Below the pieces are notes generated by a model. That model ran no database searches. It was given only the letters and a program-made list of their open reading frames with translations, and was not told the origin of the DNA. Source: an uncultured Prochlorococcus sp. (GTDB lineage: Bacteria; Cyanobacteriota; Cyanobacteriia; PCC-6307; Cyanobiaceae). Taken from it: DNA of 64,000 nt. Each line of letters starts with the position of its first letter. Within the stretch, counting starts at the first letter, position 1. Both the position numbers and the translations under genes were made by a program. Location of the stretch: contig CACHVD010000001.1 of NCBI GenBank assembly GCA_902583265.1, forward strand, positions 124,001 to 188,000. Direction: 5' to 3'. Positions 10,519 through 21,017 of the stretch are shown here, piece by piece.

Positions 10519-11408
10519 CTAATTTTATTTAATTTCCTCCCGATTTCCTCTATATTTTTATATTGTTTTGATTCTGCGTTTATAAATCTTTTTGCATTGA
10601 ACATATCTAATATCTGTTTATGTGATTTTTGCTTTATATCTAAATTTAGAATTACTGATTTAAGTTTTTTTGTAAAACCTTCCCCGAATCTATTTTCAAG
10701 ATCACCTTGAGCTAACCAATGATAGTCAACATATTCTGGTGTGATCCAGAATAATTCTAAATTACTTGTTCTTTTGGGATTATTTTTAAGATTGTTTTCC
10801 CAAACCTGTTTATTTAAAGCTCCAGCATCAAATGCCCCACTATTAACTAAAGCTATAGTGGCATCATGACTCCCACTAAAACCTGCTTTTTTTCCTTTAA
10901 AATGTTTAATTTCTACCCCTGCTTGATTTAAAAAATATTCTGGCATTAATCTTCCAGAAGTTGAGTTTTCAGAGCCAAAAGTAAATCTTAAATTCTTTAG
11001 TTTTTTAAGTCCTTTAATGTTTGAAATTGAGTTAAGTTCTAAATTTTTGTTTACTATAAAAACACTTTTAAATTCCTTATCGATATCTCTTTGAGCTATG
11101 ACAATTGAATTAGGTGTTTGTAATCTTGCTTGAACTCCTGATAAACCGCCAAACCAAACTAAATCTAAATCTTTAGTTCTAAATCCAGTTACTGCTGCAA
11201 CATAATTAATAACAGGAATGTATTTAACTTCTACACCAATTTGTTTGGATAATTCTTTTGAAAATAAATTAAATCTTTTGTCCAAAATATCTTGGTTTTG
11301 ATCAGGTATTGCTCCAACTTTTAAAACTTTGGGATTTGAAAATACAGGTGATGAAAAAACAGAAAATAATAGAGATGAACTTAGTAGGAAATTCTTTAAA
11401 TTAAACAT
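10515..11408 (-). CDS. phnD: Phosphonate/phosphite ABC transporter, periplasmic binding protein
   Basis: A 297-residue secreted binding protein. Residues 1-24 form a signal peptide ending FSNP. Family landmarks are KVGAIPDQN near 29-37, DLVWFGGLSGVQAR near 79-92 and SGSHDATIALVNSGAFDAGAL near 175-195. Only the compact PhnD core is present, unlike the longer lipoprotein PhnD at 45561-46559. It lies 12 bp downstream of aspC, so a common promoter is likely. In picocyanobacteria this PhnD type has been linked with phosphite binding; assignment here is by resemblance. Confidence 0.85.
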   Translation of the reverse strand: MFNLKNFLLSSSLLFSVFSSPVFSNPKVLKVGAIPDQNQDILDKRFNLFSKELSKQIGVEVKYIPVINYVAAVTGFRTKDLDLVWFGGLSGVQARLQTPNSIVIAQRDIDKEFKSVFIVNKNLELNSISNIKGLKKLKNLRFTFGSENSTSGRLMPEYFLNQAGVEIKHFKGKKAGFSGSHDATIALVNSGAFDAGALNKQVWENNLKNNPKRTSNLELFWITPEYVDYHWLAQGDLENRFGEGFTKKLKSVILNLDIKQKSHKQILDMFNAKRFINAESKQYKNIEEIGRKLNKIR

Positions 11409-11420
11409 GTCTTAGTTAAA

Positions 11421-12599
11421 TTAATAGTATTCAGAGATTGCTTTTTCAATCCTCTTTAGTCCATCTTTTATTTTACTTTCTGAAGCTGCACAAGATATTC
11501 TTATACATTGATCAGCCCCAAAAGCTTTTCCAGGTACAACAACTAATCCGTAATCTTGAAGAGCTTTATTGCAGAAATCAATAGAAGTAATTGAGGAGTT
11601 GGGTAATTTTGGAAATGCGTAAAATGCTCCGTTAGGTTCTTCAATATAAATCCCATTTATATTATTAAGGCCCTCATAGAGAAGTCTTCTTCTCTGATCA
11701 TAATGGTTATTTATCATTGAGAAAAACTCATTATTAATTTTTAAAGCCTCTAAAGCACCTTTTTGAACAAAAGAGCAAACATTACTTGTACTTTGACTTT
11801 GTAATGCTGAGGATGCTTTGATTACATCTTTGGGACCTACTAAATAACCTATCCTCCAGCCAGTCATAGCCCATCCTTTCGCAAACCCATTTATTATAAA
11901 AATTCTATCTTTTAAGTCATTTGCTAATGAAGATAAACTGTAGTGTTTAAATTCTTTTTTAAGGATTAGTTCGTAAATCTCATCAGAAAGAATATTGATA
12001 TTTGGATTTTCTCTAGCTAAATCGGCAATTTGTAATAATTCTTCCTTTGACATAACTCTCCCAGTAGGATTATTAGGAGAATTGATAATTATAAATTTAG
12101 TTTTTGAAGAGATTTTAGACTTCAAATCTTTTATATTTATTTTGAATCCATCTTCTGCAGAAGAATTTGTAAAAATTGGCTTCCCACCCGCCAATCTAAC
12201 CATCTGGGGATAACTTAACCAATATGGAGAAGGAATAATAACTTCGTCTCCAGTATTTAACAATACTTGGAAAAGATTATATATTGCTTGCTTAGCACCA
12301 TTTGTGACCATTACATTTTCAAATTCATAATTTAAATTGTTTTGAATTTGAAGTTTATTTGCAATTGCTTTTCGGAGATCTAAATTCCCTGATGCGGGCC
12401 CGTACTTTGTAAATCCATCAAATATAGCTTTACTTGTACCCTCTATAACTTCTTTTGGGGCATCAAAATCAGGTTCACCTGCACTTAAATTGCAAATATC
12501 TACTCCTTCTGCAGATAATTGATTTGCTTTAGCACTTATCTGCAATGTAAGAGAAGGCTCAATTGAAAGTGCCCGATCAGATAAATTAACTTGACTCAT
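11421..12599 (-). CDS. aspC: Pyridoxal-phosphate aspartate aminotransferase
   Basis: Class I aminotransferase interconverting aspartate and oxaloacetate with a glutamate/2-oxoglutarate pair. The core is about 392 aa. Landmarks are LSAGEPDFDAPKE, SPYWLSYPQM, NSPNNPTGRVM, the PLP-lysine motif NGFAKGWAMTGWRIGY near 240-255, and a terminal RISCA. A longer frame reaches ATG at 12617, but the ATG at 12599 (MSQVNLSDRA) matches the usual family N-terminus. It leads the phnD-phnC-phnE run, an association that may be operonic rather than functional. Confidence 0.9.
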   Translation of the reverse strand: MSQVNLSDRALSIEPSLTLQISAKANQLSAEGVDICNLSAGEPDFDAPKEVIEGTSKAIFDGFTKYGPASGNLDLRKAIANKLQIQNNLNYEFENVMVTNGAKQAIYNLFQVLLNTGDEVIIPSPYWLSYPQMVRLAGGKPIFTNSSAEDGFKINIKDLKSKISSKTKFIIINSPNNPTGRVMSKEELLQIADLARENPNINILSDEIYELILKKEFKHYSLSSLANDLKDRIFIINGFAKGWAMTGWRIGYLVGPKDVIKASSALQSQSTSNVCSFVQKGALEALKINNEFFSMINNHYDQRRRLLYEGLNNINGIYIEEPNGAFYAFPKLPNSSITSIDFCNKALQDYGLVVVPGKAFGADQCIRISCAASESKIKDGLKRIEKAISEYY

Positions 12600-12760
12600 T
12601 GACTTATGACTTTTCAAATATGACTTTTAATAATGACAAATGCATAAATTAAGAATAAATAAAACTATCACACTATGGTTTAATTTAGTTCATTTTCTTA
12701 ATCTATTTTATTTTCATGTTTTGAGTTCTTAAGATAAAAATATTTAAAGTTTTATTTTCG

Positions 12761-13264
12761 GTGAAAAGGTTAGTAATTGGGAGAGGAAGTGTATTTGCAG
12801 ATTTGTTAGTAATTGGTGAGGCACCTGGAGCCCAGGAAGATTTAGAAGGAAAACCTTATGTAGGTAAATCTGGTAAGTTATTAAACGAATTATTAGTACA
12901 AGCTGGAATTGACTATAAGAAGGATGTTTATTTTTGTAATGTAATAAAATGTCGTCCACCAAATAATAGAAAACCTACTGCTAGAGAAATTAATATTCAT
13001 AAACCTTGGTTATTACAGCAAATAAAGTTAGTCGATCCAAAATTTATATTACTTACTGGTTCTACTGCTATGAGAGCTATTTTAGAAGTTAAAGATCCTA
13101 TAAGTAATTTAAGAGGTCAATGGATAAAAAAAGATGGGAGAGAAATTATGGTAATTTTTCATCCATCTTATTTGTTGAGATTTCCTTCAAAAGAAATCAA
13201 TAAACCCTACCATCTAACATTGAAAGACCTAGAGAATGTAAGTGGTAAACTATATGCCGTATAA
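12761..13264 (+). CDS. Family-4-type uracil-DNA glycosylase, N-terminally reduced
   Basis: Base-excision repair enzyme removing uracil from DNA. Motif 1 GEAPGAQED (residues 20-28), YVGKSGKLL (near 34-42), NVIKCRPPNNRKP (near 62-74) and the C-terminal HPSYLLR (motif 2) are present. The protein is only 167 aa from a GTG start. The N-terminal CxxC that ligates the family-4 [4Fe-4S] cluster is absent: the frame is closed by TGA at 12722-12724 and the intervening codons give no Cys. The later cluster Cys after EI is replaced (EINIHKPWL). Only the Cys of KCRPP remains as a probable ligand. Function without the cluster is uncertain. Confidence 0.82.
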   Translation: MKRLVIGRGSVFADLLVIGEAPGAQEDLEGKPYVGKSGKLLNELLVQAGIDYKKDVYFCNVIKCRPPNNRKPTAREINIHKPWLLQQIKLVDPKFILLTGSTAMRAILEVKDPISNLRGQWIKKDGREIMVIFHPSYLLRFPSKEINKPYHLTLKDLENVSGKLYAV

Positions 13265-13299
13265 TTTAGTGAAATCCTTTTTGAATATCAAAAATTTTA

Positions 13300-14517
13300 A
13301 TGTCATTAACTCAATCTAAAGAGGTTAATAGTCTCTCCAAAAGATATTCAACTCATATTGAGAGAAGGATAACTAGAACAGTAATGGTGGGTGATATAGC
13401 TATTGGAAGTGATTATCCAGTAAGAGTTCAATCGATGATAAATGAAGATACTATGGATGTCGAAAATGCTTACTTAGCTATCAAAAGACTTCATGATGTA
13501 GGTTGTGAAATAGTAAGGTTAACTGTCCCTTCCTTAGCACATGCCAAAGCAGTAGGAGATATAAAGGCAAAATTACTAGAAAATAATATCAATACCCCCT
13601 TGGTGGCTGATGTTCACCATAATGGTATGAAAATTGCAATGGAAGTTGCAAAACATGTTGATAAAGTAAGAATTAATCCTGGATTGTTTGTTTTTGAAAA
13701 ATCAGACCCTACAAGAACTGAATATACAGGTGAGGAATTTGAAACTATTAAGCAAACAATACTTAAAAGATTTACCCCTTTAGTTGAAGTTTTAAAGGCT
13801 GAAAACAAAGCTCTAAGGATTGGAGTAAATCATGGGTCTCTATCTGAGAGGATGCTTTTTACTTATGGAGATACGCCATTAGGAATGACAGAATCTGCGA
13901 TGGAGTTCGTCAAAATTTGTGATGAGCTTGATTTTCATAACATAATTATTTCTATGAAAGCTTCTAGGGCTCCGGTCATGATGGCAGCTTACAGAATGAT
14001 TGCAGATAGGCTTGACTCAGAAGGATATAACTATCCCTTACATTTAGGAGTGACTGAAGCTGGTGATGGTGATTATGGAAGGATTAAAAGTACTGCTGGA
14101 ATTGGAACGCTTTTAGCAGAGGGATTAGGAGATACCATCAGGGTTTCCTTAACAGAAGCTCCAGAAAAGGAAATACCAGTGTGCTACTCAATTTTGCAAT
14201 CTTTAGGATTAAGAAAAACAATGGTTGAATACATCAGTTGCCCCAGTTGTGGTAGAACACTTTTCAATCTAGAAGAAGTTGTAGATAAAGTTAGGAACGC
14301 TACCTCACATTTGACGGGTCTAGATATAGCAATAATGGGATGTATTGTTAATGGGCCAGGAGAAATGGCAGATGCTGATTATGGTTATGTTGGAAAAGGT
14401 AAAGGAACTATTGCCTTATATAGAAGAAAAGAAGAGATAAAAAGAGTACCTGAAGATGAGGGTGTTAATGCTTTAATCCAACTTATTAAGGATGATGGGA
14501 AGTGGATTGATCCTTAA
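13300..14517 (+). CDS. ispG: (E)-4-hydroxy-3-methylbut-2-enyl-diphosphate synthase
   Basis: Penultimate enzyme of the MEP isoprenoid pathway, a [4Fe-4S] enzyme making HMBPP that feeds carotenoid, quinone and phytol synthesis. At 405 aa it has the cyanobacterial length. Landmarks are [13 protein letters not shown] (41-53), [10 protein letters not shown] (100-109), the cluster cysteines in [12 protein letters not shown] near 304-315, and GCIVNGPGE near 347-355. It starts 35 bp after the UDG gene on the same strand. Confidence 0.96.
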   Translation: MSLTQSKEVNSLSKRYSTHIERRITRTVMVGDIAIGSDYPVRVQSMINEDTMDVENAYLAIKRLHDVGCEIVRLTVPSLAHAKAVGDIKAKLLENNINTPLVADVHHNGMKIAMEVAKHVDKVRINPGLFVFEKSDPTRTEYTGEEFETIKQTILKRFTPLVEVLKAENKALRIGVNHGSLSERMLFTYGDTPLGMTESAMEFVKICDELDFHNIIISMKASRAPVMMAAYRMIADRLDSEGYNYPLHLGVTEAGDGDYGRIKSTAGIGTLLAEGLGDTIRVSLTEAPEKEIPVCYSILQSLGLRKTMVEYISCPSCGRTLFNLEEVVDKVRNATSHLTGLDIAIMGCIVNGPGEMADADYGYVGKGKGTIALYRRKEEIKRVPEDEGVNALIQLIKDDGKWIDP

Positions 14518-14578
14518 GGATTTGTCAAATTTTTGAATTATAAATAAATTCTTTTTATAATAAAAAATATCGAATTAT

Positions 14579-15913
14579 TTGAAGAATAGAAAATTGCTTA
14601 AAAAAAAATATATATTTCTGTTTGCGACATCCTTTTCTGGGTTATTTTTAAATAATTTTGCAGAGGCAACAGTTTTAAATAATAGTTATAAAGAAGTAAT
14701 TGATCATGTTTGGCAAATTGTATATAGAGATTTTCTTGATTCAAACGGCAAATTTCAAAAGTCTAATTGGATTAATCTAAGAAAAGAAGTTTTATCAAAA
14801 ACATATTCTGACAGCAATGAAGCATATGATGCGATTAGAGATATGCTTTCTAATTTAGATGATTCTTATACAAGATTTTTAGAACCTAAGGAATTTAATC
14901 AAATGAGAATTGATACCTCTGGCGAATTAACTGGAGTTGGTATCCAAATAGTTAAAGATAAAGAAGCTGATGATTTAATAATTATTTCTCCTATAGAGGG
15001 TACCCCTGCATTTGATGCTGGAATTAAAGCTAGAGATAAAATATTATCCATAGATGATATTTCTACTGAAGGAATGAATATTGAGGATGCCGTGAAATTA
15101 ATAAGAGGACAAAGAGGTACTAAAGTAAAGCTTGAAATTCTTAGAGGTTCTCAATCCTTTTTTAAGACTTTATCAAGAGAAAAAATTGAAATAAAATCTG
15201 TATCAAGTAAAGTCAATCAAACCAAAAATGGCTTATTAATTGGCTATGTAAGAATTAAACAATTTAATGCAAATGCATCCAAAGAAACTAGAGATGCTAT
15301 TAAGGATTTAGAAACAAAAAAAGTCGCAGGATATGTTCTTGACTTGAGAAGTAATCCTGGAGGTTTATTAGAATCAAGCATTGATATCTCTAGGCACTTT
15401 ATTAACAAAGGAGTAATAGTAAGTACAGTAAGTAAAGATGGTTTAAAAGAAACAAAAAAAGGAAACGGTCAAGCTCTAACAAAAAAGCCCTTAGTTGTTT
15501 TAGTTAATGAGGGTTCTGCTAGTGCTAGTGAAATAGTGTCTGGTGCAATAAAAGATAACAAAAGAGGAAAATTAGTTGGGAAGAAAACATTTGGTAAAGG
15601 TCTAGTTCAATCCATGAGAACTCTAGTTGATGGTTCAGGTCTAACTGTTACAGTCGCTAAGTATTTAACTCCGAACGGCACTGATATAAACAAATCTGGA
15701 ATTATTCCAGACATAGAAGTAAGAATGAATATAAATCCTATACTTCAAAGAGAGATAGGAACTAGAAAAGATAAACAATATAGAGCTGGTGAAAAAGAGC
15801 TAATAAATATAATTAATAGAAAGAATCAGATAAGCGAATTTAATCCCGACACCACAAACCTTAATGCATTCCTAAAGACTAATAAGGAAGATAAAGTATT
15901 TTCATTAAATTAA
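14579..15913 (+). CDS. ctpA: Carboxyl-terminal processing protease
   Basis: S41-family serine protease of the lumen or periplasm; CtpA-type enzymes mature the photosystem II D1 protein and Prochlorococcus carries several paralogs. An N-terminal signal or anchor spans residues 8-29, a PDZ domain about 105-185, and the catalytic Ser-Lys dyad lies in NEGSASASEIVSGA and GKKTFGKGLVQS. The start is TTG at 14579; no ATG lies in frame upstream. The C-terminal 70 residues are charged and variable. Which paralog (CtpA/B/C) it is cannot be decided here. Confidence 0.88.
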   Translation: MKNRKLLKKKYIFLFATSFSGLFLNNFAEATVLNNSYKEVIDHVWQIVYRDFLDSNGKFQKSNWINLRKEVLSKTYSDSNEAYDAIRDMLSNLDDSYTRFLEPKEFNQMRIDTSGELTGVGIQIVKDKEADDLIIISPIEGTPAFDAGIKARDKILSIDDISTEGMNIEDAVKLIRGQRGTKVKLEILRGSQSFFKTLSREKIEIKSVSSKVNQTKNGLLIGYVRIKQFNANASKETRDAIKDLETKKVAGYVLDLRSNPGGLLESSIDISRHFINKGVIVSTVSKDGLKETKKGNGQALTKKPLVVLVNEGSASASEIVSGAIKDNKRGKLVGKKTFGKGLVQSMRTLVDGSGLTVTVAKYLTPNGTDINKSGIIPDIEVRMNINPILQREIGTRKDKQYRAGEKELINIINRKNQISEFNPDTTNLNAFLKTNKEDKVFSLN

Positions 15914-16824
15914 TTACTCATATCCAGCATTCTCTTTATTGGCACATAGGCTCTTCTTATTATTTCTGGGTCTAGTTCAATAGACGGGGAATTATTTTTC
16001 AAACAATCAAGAATTTTTTCTAAAGTATTTAATTTCATATATGGACACTCGTTACATTTACAACCTTCTAGATCGGGAACTTCAATAAAAATTTTATTAG
16101 GTTCTTTCTTTTTCATTTGATGAATTATTCCAGGTTCAGTTAGTACCAAGTAAGTTTTAGATGGATCTTTACTTACGAAATCAAGCAGCTTACTTGTTGA
16201 TCCAATAAAGTCTGAGAGAATTAGTAAATTTTGACTACATTCAGGATGAGCAATTACTTTTGATCCTGGATTTTGATATTTTAATTTTAGAAGTGCCTCT
16301 TCACTAAATGATTCATGAACAATGCAGCTGCCAGGCCATAATTTAAGATCTCTTCCTGAATTTTTCTGTACCCATCTCCCAAGGTTCTGATCTGGCGCAA
16401 ATATTATCTTTTTATCTTCAGGTATCTTTTTAATTAATGAGACTGCATTACTGCTTGTACATATCAGATCACTTTGAGCTTTTACTTCTGCAGTGCAATT
16501 TATATAACTTACAACATAGTGATCTGGATTTTCTTCCCTGAATTTTTGAAATTTATCTGAAGGACAATCGTCTGCTAATGAGCATCCTGCGTCAATATCT
16601 GGTAATAGGACTGTTTTATTAGGGCTAAGTATTTTTGCGGTTTCGGCCATAAAGTGCACACCGCAAAAAATTATTATATCTGCGTCATTATTTGCAGCTT
16701 TCCTAGATAGATCTAATGAATCGCCAATAAAATCTGCAATTTCCTGAATCTCTGGAGCTTGATAATAGTGCGCAAGAATAATTGCATTAGCTTTTCCGCA
16801 ACGCTCCTTTATTTCAGAAATCAA
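15910..16824 (-). CDS. nadA: Quinolinate synthase
   Basis: [4Fe-4S] enzyme condensing iminoaspartate with dihydroxyacetone phosphate for NAD synthesis. Landmarks are ILAHYYQAPEIQ (residues 16-27), FCGVHFMAETA, PDIDAGCSLADDCP and the terminal GCKCNECPYMK; the cluster cysteines are present. The listed start is TTG at 16824. The frame stays open upstream through plausible family sequence (TAKQKSVQNEEDL) to a CTG at 16876-16878, so the true protein may be about 18 residues longer with a non-canonical start. It is convergent with ctpA (4 bp overlap). Confidence 0.93.
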   Translation of the reverse strand: MISEIKERCGKANAIILAHYYQAPEIQEIADFIGDSLDLSRKAANNDADIIIFCGVHFMAETAKILSPNKTVLLPDIDAGCSLADDCPSDKFQKFREENPDHYVVSYINCTAEVKAQSDLICTSSNAVSLIKKIPEDKKIIFAPDQNLGRWVQKNSGRDLKLWPGSCIVHESFSEEALLKLKYQNPGSKVIAHPECSQNLLILSDFIGSTSKLLDFVSKDPSKTYLVLTEPGIIHQMKKKEPNKIFIEVPDLEGCKCNECPYMKLNTLEKILDCLKNNSPSIELDPEIIRRAYVPIKRMLDMSN

Positions 16825-16927
16825 ATCTTCTTCGTTTTGAACTGATTTCTGTTTTGCAGTAGAAGTTATACTGGTCAGGATTTAGAATATCTCTAAATAG
16901 ATTATATGCCTTTAAACAGAAAAAATT

Positions 16928-17761
16928 CTGACAAATTTAAAAATTGCTATTGTTGGTGACTGTCATGGTCAATGGTCTGAATTAGACTTGAAAGTTTTAT
17001 CGATTATCAACCCAAATATTGTTTTATTTGTTGGTGATATTTCTGATGGAAGTGTCAAAATAATTAAAAAAATCAATGAGATCAAAATTCCTACTTTTGT
17101 GATTTTAGGAAATCATGATAGAGGGAAAGATTCTACAGGCGAAACTCTCTCAAAGCAGATACGTGTTCTTGGTGAAAAATATTGTGCATGGGATTTGAAA
17201 GTTTTTAATAATCAAATAAATTTATTGTCTGCTAGACCATGTAGTTCTGGCGGCGGCTATTATCTTTCAAAAGAAGTTAAAGGCGTTTATGGACCAATAA
17301 CCGAACAAGATTCAATAAATAAAATTATCAAATGTTCAGAAGAGACTATTGAAGAAATACCTCTAATAATTATGTCTCATGCTGGTCCTTCGGGTTTAGG
17401 TTCAGAACCTAAAAGCATTTGTGGGAAAGACTGGAAATTACCCTCTTTAGATTGGGGAGATAGAGATTTGTCTGCTGCTATTTCTCAAATACAAAAGAGA
17501 AGAAAAGTTGATCTTGTAATTTTTGGTCATATGCACAATCGGCTTAAGAGAAATCTTGGTTTAAGAGAGATGTTTAAAATTGATAGCAAAGGGACAATTT
17601 ATTTCAACACTGCTGTAGTACCAAGATATAAAACTGATCAAGATGGGAAATTGCTAATTAACTTTTCATGGATTGAGTTTGAAAATAAGGAATTAAGGCA
17701 TGTTTCTCATCGATGGTATTCGGAGTCTGGTGAAATTCGTGAAGAAGATAATTTTTTTTAG
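16928..17761 (+). CDS. Calcineurin-like metallophosphoesterase (TIGR04168-like)
   Basis: Binuclear metal phosphoesterase of the cyanobacterial TIGR04168 type. The first metal motif, GDCHG (Asp-x-His, codons 16958-16966), lies upstream of the first conventional start (TTG at 16988), so the coding region must begin earlier. The frame is open back to a TAA, and CTG at 16928 or ATT at 16925 are the only candidates. Further motifs are LFVGDISDG, LGNHDRG, SHAGPSGLG and FGHMHNRL, all expected for the fold. The substrate is unknown. The start coordinate is a judgement. Confidence 0.8.
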   Translation: MTNLKIAIVGDCHGQWSELDLKVLSIINPNIVLFVGDISDGSVKIIKKINEIKIPTFVILGNHDRGKDSTGETLSKQIRVLGEKYCAWDLKVFNNQINLLSARPCSSGGGYYLSKEVKGVYGPITEQDSINKIIKCSEETIEEIPLIIMSHAGPSGLGSEPKSICGKDWKLPSLDWGDRDLSAAISQIQKRRKVDLVIFGHMHNRLKRNLGLREMFKIDSKGTIYFNTAVVPRYKTDQDGKLLINFSWIEFENKELRHVSHRWYSESGEIREEDNFF

Positions 17762-17784
17762 GATTAAATATCTCTGATCATATT

Positions 17785-18582
17785 TTAAGTATTATTGGGC
17801 TTTTCATATCTTGAAAATAATGTTTGAGACAAGATATAACCCGCAATTCCTGCGGCTGTAAAAGCTAAACTATTTTTAAATAAAGGTAATAAATCATTTG
17901 TTCTGGATATTATCGGTGCCAAACCAAAAATTCCAAATAACATTCCCCATAAAGGAGAAAGAAGAGCTAAAAATCCAATTGAAATGACTTGACCTTCTTT
18001 TCTTGGGGCAGATGCAAAACCTGCTACTAAACCTCCAAGAATCGATGTACATAAAGTCCATACATATTGCTCTTTGGGTAGGCCAGGGACAACTTGGCAT
18101 CCTCCTCTTTCGAGACAAATCTTTACTGAATCAATTGCATCTAATACTGCACCATCCTCACCGTGATCTTTAACATAGTATTGGTTGCCAAATCTTGTTT
18201 GAAGTTCAACCCAAAATAACCTTGGCATAAAATTAAAATAAGCCTCTCCGACGTTAAAGTTCAGCAAATTTCCCCCTCTAGGATCCGCGACTATCAACAA
18301 ACTTGTCTCATCTAAATCCCAATAGTCCTTTATTGCACTACCAGGTGAACTTTCAAACTGAGATAAATATTTAATTTTCCACCCACTTTCAATTTCTAGA
18401 TTATTGAGCTTTTCCTCTAAAGATTTTTTCTGATTAGGGCTTAATGTTTTAGCCAAATCAATTACTGGTGTTTTTTCTTCTGGTAAGAGATTTGGATTAT
18501 TTATAGCGAACACGGGTTTATGTGAAATTAAAACTAATATAGATAGAAATATTCCTAATAAATAGTTAATCTTTGAAGGCAT
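17785..18582 (-). CDS. TPM-domain protein (Psb32/TLP18.3-like)
   Basis: A 265-residue secreted, membrane-anchored protein. A signal peptide covers residues 1-26, the TPM domain spans about 35-160 (TLSPNQKKSLEEKLNNLE, WKIKYLSQ, LLIVADPRGG), and two C-terminal hydrophobic segments lie at about 172-195 and 205-255. TPM proteins of plants and cyanobacteria (TLP18.3, Psb32) act in photosystem II repair in the lumen; the role here is inferred. Confidence 0.82.
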   Translation of the reverse strand: MPSKINYLLGIFLSILVLISHKPVFAINNPNLLPEEKTPVIDLAKTLSPNQKKSLEEKLNNLEIESGWKIKYLSQFESSPGSAIKDYWDLDETSLLIVADPRGGNLLNFNVGEAYFNFMPRLFWVELQTRFGNQYYVKDHGEDGAVLDAIDSVKICLERGGCQVVPGLPKEQYVWTLCTSILGGLVAGFASAPRKEGQVISIGFLALLSPLWGMLFGIFGLAPIISRTNDLLPLFKNSLAFTAAGIAGYILSQTLFSRYEKPNNT

Positions 18583-18613
18583 AAATAAGTTCTGTCTTTT
18601 TATATTTTCGCCG

Positions 18614-19804
18614 ATGAATAGCTTACCCGCGAATAATCCAGATTGGTTAGTAAAAAAAATAATAAAAATGGGAGGGACTATAAGTTTTTATGACTTTATG
18701 AATTTCGCATTAAATGATCCTATTTATGGTTATTACGGCAGCGGTAAAGCTGAGTTAGACGTTCGAGGAGATTTTGTTACATCACCCTCTTTATCTGATG
18801 ATTTTGCTTTTTTGGTTGGTAAACAAATAGAAGATTGGTTGATTCAGTTCAAAAATAGTTTTTTATCTAATCAGAAATTAGCTGTAATTGAATTTGGAGC
18901 AGGAGATGGAAGCTTTATGAGTGGATTAATTAAATATTTTTTAGAAAATAACAATAATTTTTTGGAAGGAGTTTCTTTTGTAATTATTGAACCTAATGAA
19001 GGGATGGTAGAAAAACAAAAAAATAAATTGGAAGAATTTTTAAACTTAGGCATTGATATTTTATGGAAAGGTTTGGATGAAGTAGAGGAAAATAATATAA
19101 ATGGAATAGTTCTTGCAAATGAGGTTTTGGATGCTTTGCCAGTAGAGAGAATAACCTTCTCAAAAGGAAAATTACTTCGACAAGCAGTTTCTATAGATAA
19201 AAAATCTCATAAATTATATTTTGATGAAATGCCAATTACAAGTGAATTAAGAAAAAGTATTGAACTTGCTAAAAGTGAGTTGGGAATCACTATTCCGCCT
19301 GAAGATGCTCTTGAAGGATGGACTACAGAATGGCATATAGATAATTCAAAATGGTTAAAAGCTATTTATCAAAAAATTAATAATGGTATTTTATTGATTA
19401 TTGATTACGCTAAAGAAGCCAAAAAATACTATACCTCTAAGAATTCTGATGGGACTATAGTTTCTTATGAAAATCAAAAAATGACGAATAATGTCTTAGA
19501 TTCTCCTGGAAATTGCGATTTAACATCTCATGTGTGCATAGAAACTTTAATTAATGATGCTGAGACTCTTGGATTTAATAATGTTGGAATAACTAAACAA
19601 GGAGAGGCTTTGTTGGCACTTGGATTGGCAGAGAGACTTTATGGGATTCAGAAAGAATTTAAGGAAGATTTATCGAATGCCCTTTTAAGAAGAGAGGCAT
19701 TACTTAGACTCGTTGATCCTGTTTGTTTAGGTGATTTTAAGTGGGTTGTCTTAAAAAAGTTTAATGAGAAGAAAATGAATATAAATTCACTCTGTTTGCG
19801 TTAA
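18614..19804 (+). CDS. NDUFAF7/MidA-family SAM-dependent protein methyltransferase
   Basis: A 396-residue COG1565 (DUF185) protein. Landmarks are the N-terminal [11 protein letters not shown] and [14 protein letters not shown], motif [15 protein letters not shown] near 93-106, the family motif [12 protein letters not shown] near 171-182, and IDYAK near 258-262. The mitochondrial relative methylates an arginine of complex I; a cyanobacterial NDH-1 role is plausible but unproven. The 3' end overlaps aroB by 4 bp in convergent orientation. Confidence 0.88.
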   Translation: MNSLPANNPDWLVKKIIKMGGTISFYDFMNFALNDPIYGYYGSGKAELDVRGDFVTSPSLSDDFAFLVGKQIEDWLIQFKNSFLSNQKLAVIEFGAGDGSFMSGLIKYFLENNNNFLEGVSFVIIEPNEGMVEKQKNKLEEFLNLGIDILWKGLDEVEENNINGIVLANEVLDALPVERITFSKGKLLRQAVSIDKKSHKLYFDEMPITSELRKSIELAKSELGITIPPEDALEGWTTEWHIDNSKWLKAIYQKINNGILLIIDYAKEAKKYYTSKNSDGTIVSYENQKMTNNVLDSPGNCDLTSHVCIETLINDAETLGFNNVGITKQGEALLALGLAERLYGIQKEFKEDLSNALLRREALLRLVDPVCLGDFKWVVLKKFNEKKMNINSLCLR

Positions 19805-20892
19805 GAAAAAAACTTTAAAAATAATGAATCTTCTACGTCATCATATATATCAACAGCACCAATTTCTTTCGGTAATATGAATCTCATTTTGCCATCACGA
19901 ACTTTCTTGTCGCCCATAAGTATTGTTAGAACCTCTTCTTTATTTATTTTGGGGATTTCAGTAGGAAGATCGTAACTCTCTAATAGAATTTGCTGTCTTT
20001 CTAATTCCTCTTTAGACCATAACCCTTTCTCAATTGCTATTTTCCCCGCAATATTCATACCAATTGATATTGCCTCACCATGTAGAAATTTGCCGTATCC
20101 ACATAAATTTTCAATAACGTGACCAAAAGAATGACCATAATTCAATATTGCTCTAACACCATTTTCATGTTCGTCTTGCGAAACAATATGTGACTTTGTT
20201 TTTATTGAACTATCAATTATTTTAATTAGATATTCATTCTTGAGATTTATAAGCTCATTCTTGTTTTTTTCAATTTCTAAGTATTTGAAAAGTTCTTTAT
20301 CTCTTATTACTCCATATTTTATTACTTCGGCCATGCCTGCACTAAATTCTCTTTTGGGCAAACTTTTTAAAGTTTCTGGATCAATAAAAACTGCTTTAGG
20401 TTGATTGAAAGCTCCAATTAAATTCTTACCTTTTGGATGATTTACTCCTGTTTTTCCTCCCACAGATGAATCAACCATTGATAATAATGTTGTTGGAATC
20501 TGAATATATTCGATACCTCTCAGCCAAGTCGCAGCTGCAAAACCACTTACATCTCCAACAATTCCTCCTCCAAGGGCAATAATTATTGAATTTCTATCTA
20601 AGCCAAATTCAAATGCTACATCATATATTTCACTTAAGGTTTTTAAGTTTTTATATGATTCTCCAGCTTTGATAAGGAACATTTTGGCCTGAAATTTATT
20701 ATCTTTTAAATTATTTAAAAAATTTTCTCCATACAAATTTGATATTTCTTCATTTGAAATCACAAGTATTTTTCTATTCTTTGTTATTCCAATTTTTAAA
20801 AGTTCTTCGCTGATATTATTCAGTATCCCTGCTTCTAGAGTTACTTCGTATGACTTATCACCTAATGGGACTAATATTTTTCTCTTATTCAC
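19801..20892 (-). CDS. aroB: 3-dehydroquinate synthase
   Basis: Second step of the shikimate pathway, converting DAHP to 3-dehydroquinate with NAD+ and a divalent metal. At 363 aa it is standard. Landmarks are [21 protein letters not shown] around 106-126, [24 protein letters not shown] at about 134-157, metal-ligand regions AEVIKYG and [12 protein letters not shown], and HGEAISIGM. Nothing unusual. Confidence 0.96.
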   Translation of the reverse strand: MNKRKILVPLGDKSYEVTLEAGILNNISEELLKIGITKNRKILVISNEEISNLYGENFLNNLKDNKFQAKMFLIKAGESYKNLKTLSEIYDVAFEFGLDRNSIIIALGGGIVGDVSGFAAATWLRGIEYIQIPTTLLSMVDSSVGGKTGVNHPKGKNLIGAFNQPKAVFIDPETLKSLPKREFSAGMAEVIKYGVIRDKELFKYLEIEKNKNELINLKNEYLIKIIDSSIKTKSHIVSQDEHENGVRAILNYGHSFGHVIENLCGYGKFLHGEAISIGMNIAGKIAIEKGLWSKEELERQQILLESYDLPTEIPKINKEEVLTILMGDKKVRDGKMRFILPKEIGAVDIYDDVEDSLFLKFFS

Positions 20893-21017
20893 AATTGATT
20901 ACCTAGTTAAAATTTATAAATATTTGGTATTAAATACTTTATATATTAGCAAAATCTAAGCTCTAGATCCTTAAAAATTCAGTTGTTAAGAATTAGAAAT
21001 GGTAATAAAATCATGCT

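Noticed and set aside
12744-12962. 72-codon minus-strand frame
   Set aside because: Antisense to the UDG gene.
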